This document shows positions 5,523 to 6,133 of a stretch of DNA of 6,133 bases, one piece after another. The stretch covers positions 1 to 6,133 of the forward strand of contig JAGWPQ010000341.1 of NCBI GenBank assembly GCA_028877045.1. The letters run 5' to 3'. The position numbers and the translations under genes were made by a program. The stretch's first letter is position 1. Every line of letters begins with the position of its first letter. This stretch comes from Bacteroidota bacterium. Lineage in GTDB: Bacteria; Bacteroidota; Bacteroidia; Chitinophagales; Chitinophagaceae. The notes under the pieces are model-generated. The model had not been told where the DNA came from. It ran no database searches and saw nothing but the letters and a program-made list of their open reading frames with translations.

Positions 5523-6133
5523 ATGAAATTAGCTAATCAACTGTATATCAGTTTTACGGCACTTACATTTATGGGTTTAGTAAGTTGCACGAAAGACAGT
5601 GCCGTTAATAATTTAAGTAATTCAGATACACGCATTTACATAACGCAAAGAGACTCAACAGTTAATTTTAGCAGTTATAAAACATTTAGTATCGACGATT
5701 CTCTGACTATTCTGGATAATGGACAATCTTACCGGTCCTTAACTTCAACTGGGCAGGCTTTTGTTAATGCCGTTACTAAATATATGCAACAGGCAGGTTA
5801 TACTTTAGTATCAAAAGCAGCTAACCCTGATTTAGGGATCAATCTAACTTATATTAATACAACTTCTACAGGTATTCTGGATTATAGCAGCTATTACGAT
5901 TCTTATGGTGGTTATTACGATCCTACTTATTGGGGATATGGAGGTTATGGTTATTACTCACCTTATATGTACGGCACCTATCAGATCAATTCGGGTGCAC
6001 TGTCTGTTGATATGTTGGATCTAAAGAATGCAGCCGTCAACGGAAAAATAAATATTGTCTGGAATGGATTGATTAGAGGTGAAGGCATTGACGATGCTAG
6101 CACTGCAGATAGCCAGGTACAGTCTTTATTCAG
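5523..6133 (+). CDS. DUF4136-family lipoprotein (3' partial)
   Basis: An open frame starts at the ATG at 5523 and runs off the window; 203 codons are visible with no stop. A hydrophobic N-terminus ends in lipobox L19-V-S-C22, so this is a predicted envelope lipoprotein. The pattern matches DUF4136: an early 'FSSYKTFSID' strand (residues 49-58), a helix with 'VNAVTKYMQQAGYTLV' (81-96), then 'NPDLGINLTY' (101-110), a Tyr/Gly-rich stretch (121-153), 'GALSVDMLDLKN' (158-169), 'NIVWNGLIRGEG' (177-188), and the start of the last helix 'SQVQSLF'. Family members are usually about 180-230 residues, so only a short C-terminal piece should be missing. The function of DUF4136 is not established. The Tyr/Gly-rich segment has 14 tyrosines in 33 residues. 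The gene probably has its own promoter, as two hairpins separate it from the reductase. Confidence 0.82.
   Translation, partial: MKLANQLYISFTALTFMGLVSCTKDSAVNNLSNSDTRIYITQRDSTVNFSSYKTFSIDDSLTILDNGQSYRSLTSTGQAFVNAVTKYMQQAGYTLVSKAANPDLGINLTYINTTSTGILDYSSYYDSYGGYYDPTYWGYGGYGYYSPYMYGTYQINSGALSVDMLDLKNAAVNGKINIVWNGLIRGEGIDDASTADSQVQSLF

Overview
The window looks like chromosomal DNA of a Bacteroidota species, probably from the Chitinophagaceae or a close relative. The reasons are the AT-rich base use, weak or absent Shine-Dalgarno sequences, Bacteroidota-type lipoboxes, a -7 element of the TAnnTTTG type, and families typical of that phylum (DUF5777 beta-barrel, DUF4136 lipoprotein, CX4CH mini-cytochrome lipoprotein). 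Every supported gene is on the + strand. All family names come from reading the sequence; no database search was run.

Layout. Positions 1-1528 hold the end of an envelope operon. It contains the last 43 codons of a probable YceI-family protein, a small cytochrome c-like lipoprotein with a CX4CH haem motif, and an outer-membrane DUF5777 beta-barrel protein. A 14-bp perfect palindrome and a long hairpin (terminator or attenuator) follow. Next comes an orphan lipoprotein of unknown function (1645-2148). The intergenic stretch after it carries a perfect tRNA T-arm plus a 3' acceptor-like strand and a rho-independent terminator, but no complete tRNA. This may be the relic of a tRNA or of an integration site.

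Positions 2417-5249 hold three genes that look like a small detoxification group. They encode a secreted ABM-fold (quinol monooxygenase-like) protein, a Bcr/CflA-type MFS drug exporter 53 bp downstream of it, and an aldo/keto reductase with an intact catalytic tetrad. The reductase appears to have its own promoter and a possible CRP/FNR-like site. Two weak hairpins follow it. The window ends inside a DUF4136-type lipoprotein with a Tyr/Gly-rich segment; this gene runs off the right edge.

Working together: the first operon points to an extracytoplasmic redox or lipid-carrier process at the envelope. The second group could modify (ABM, AKR) and expel (MFS) a toxic or quinone-like compound. Both readings are inferred from gene order. 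I found no CRISPR array, insertion sequence, complete RNA gene or clearly novel system. The most unusual items are the tRNA-3'-end relic, the palindrome-hairpin pair before the orphan lipoprotein, and the CX4CH lipoprotein between YceI-like and DUF5777 genes.
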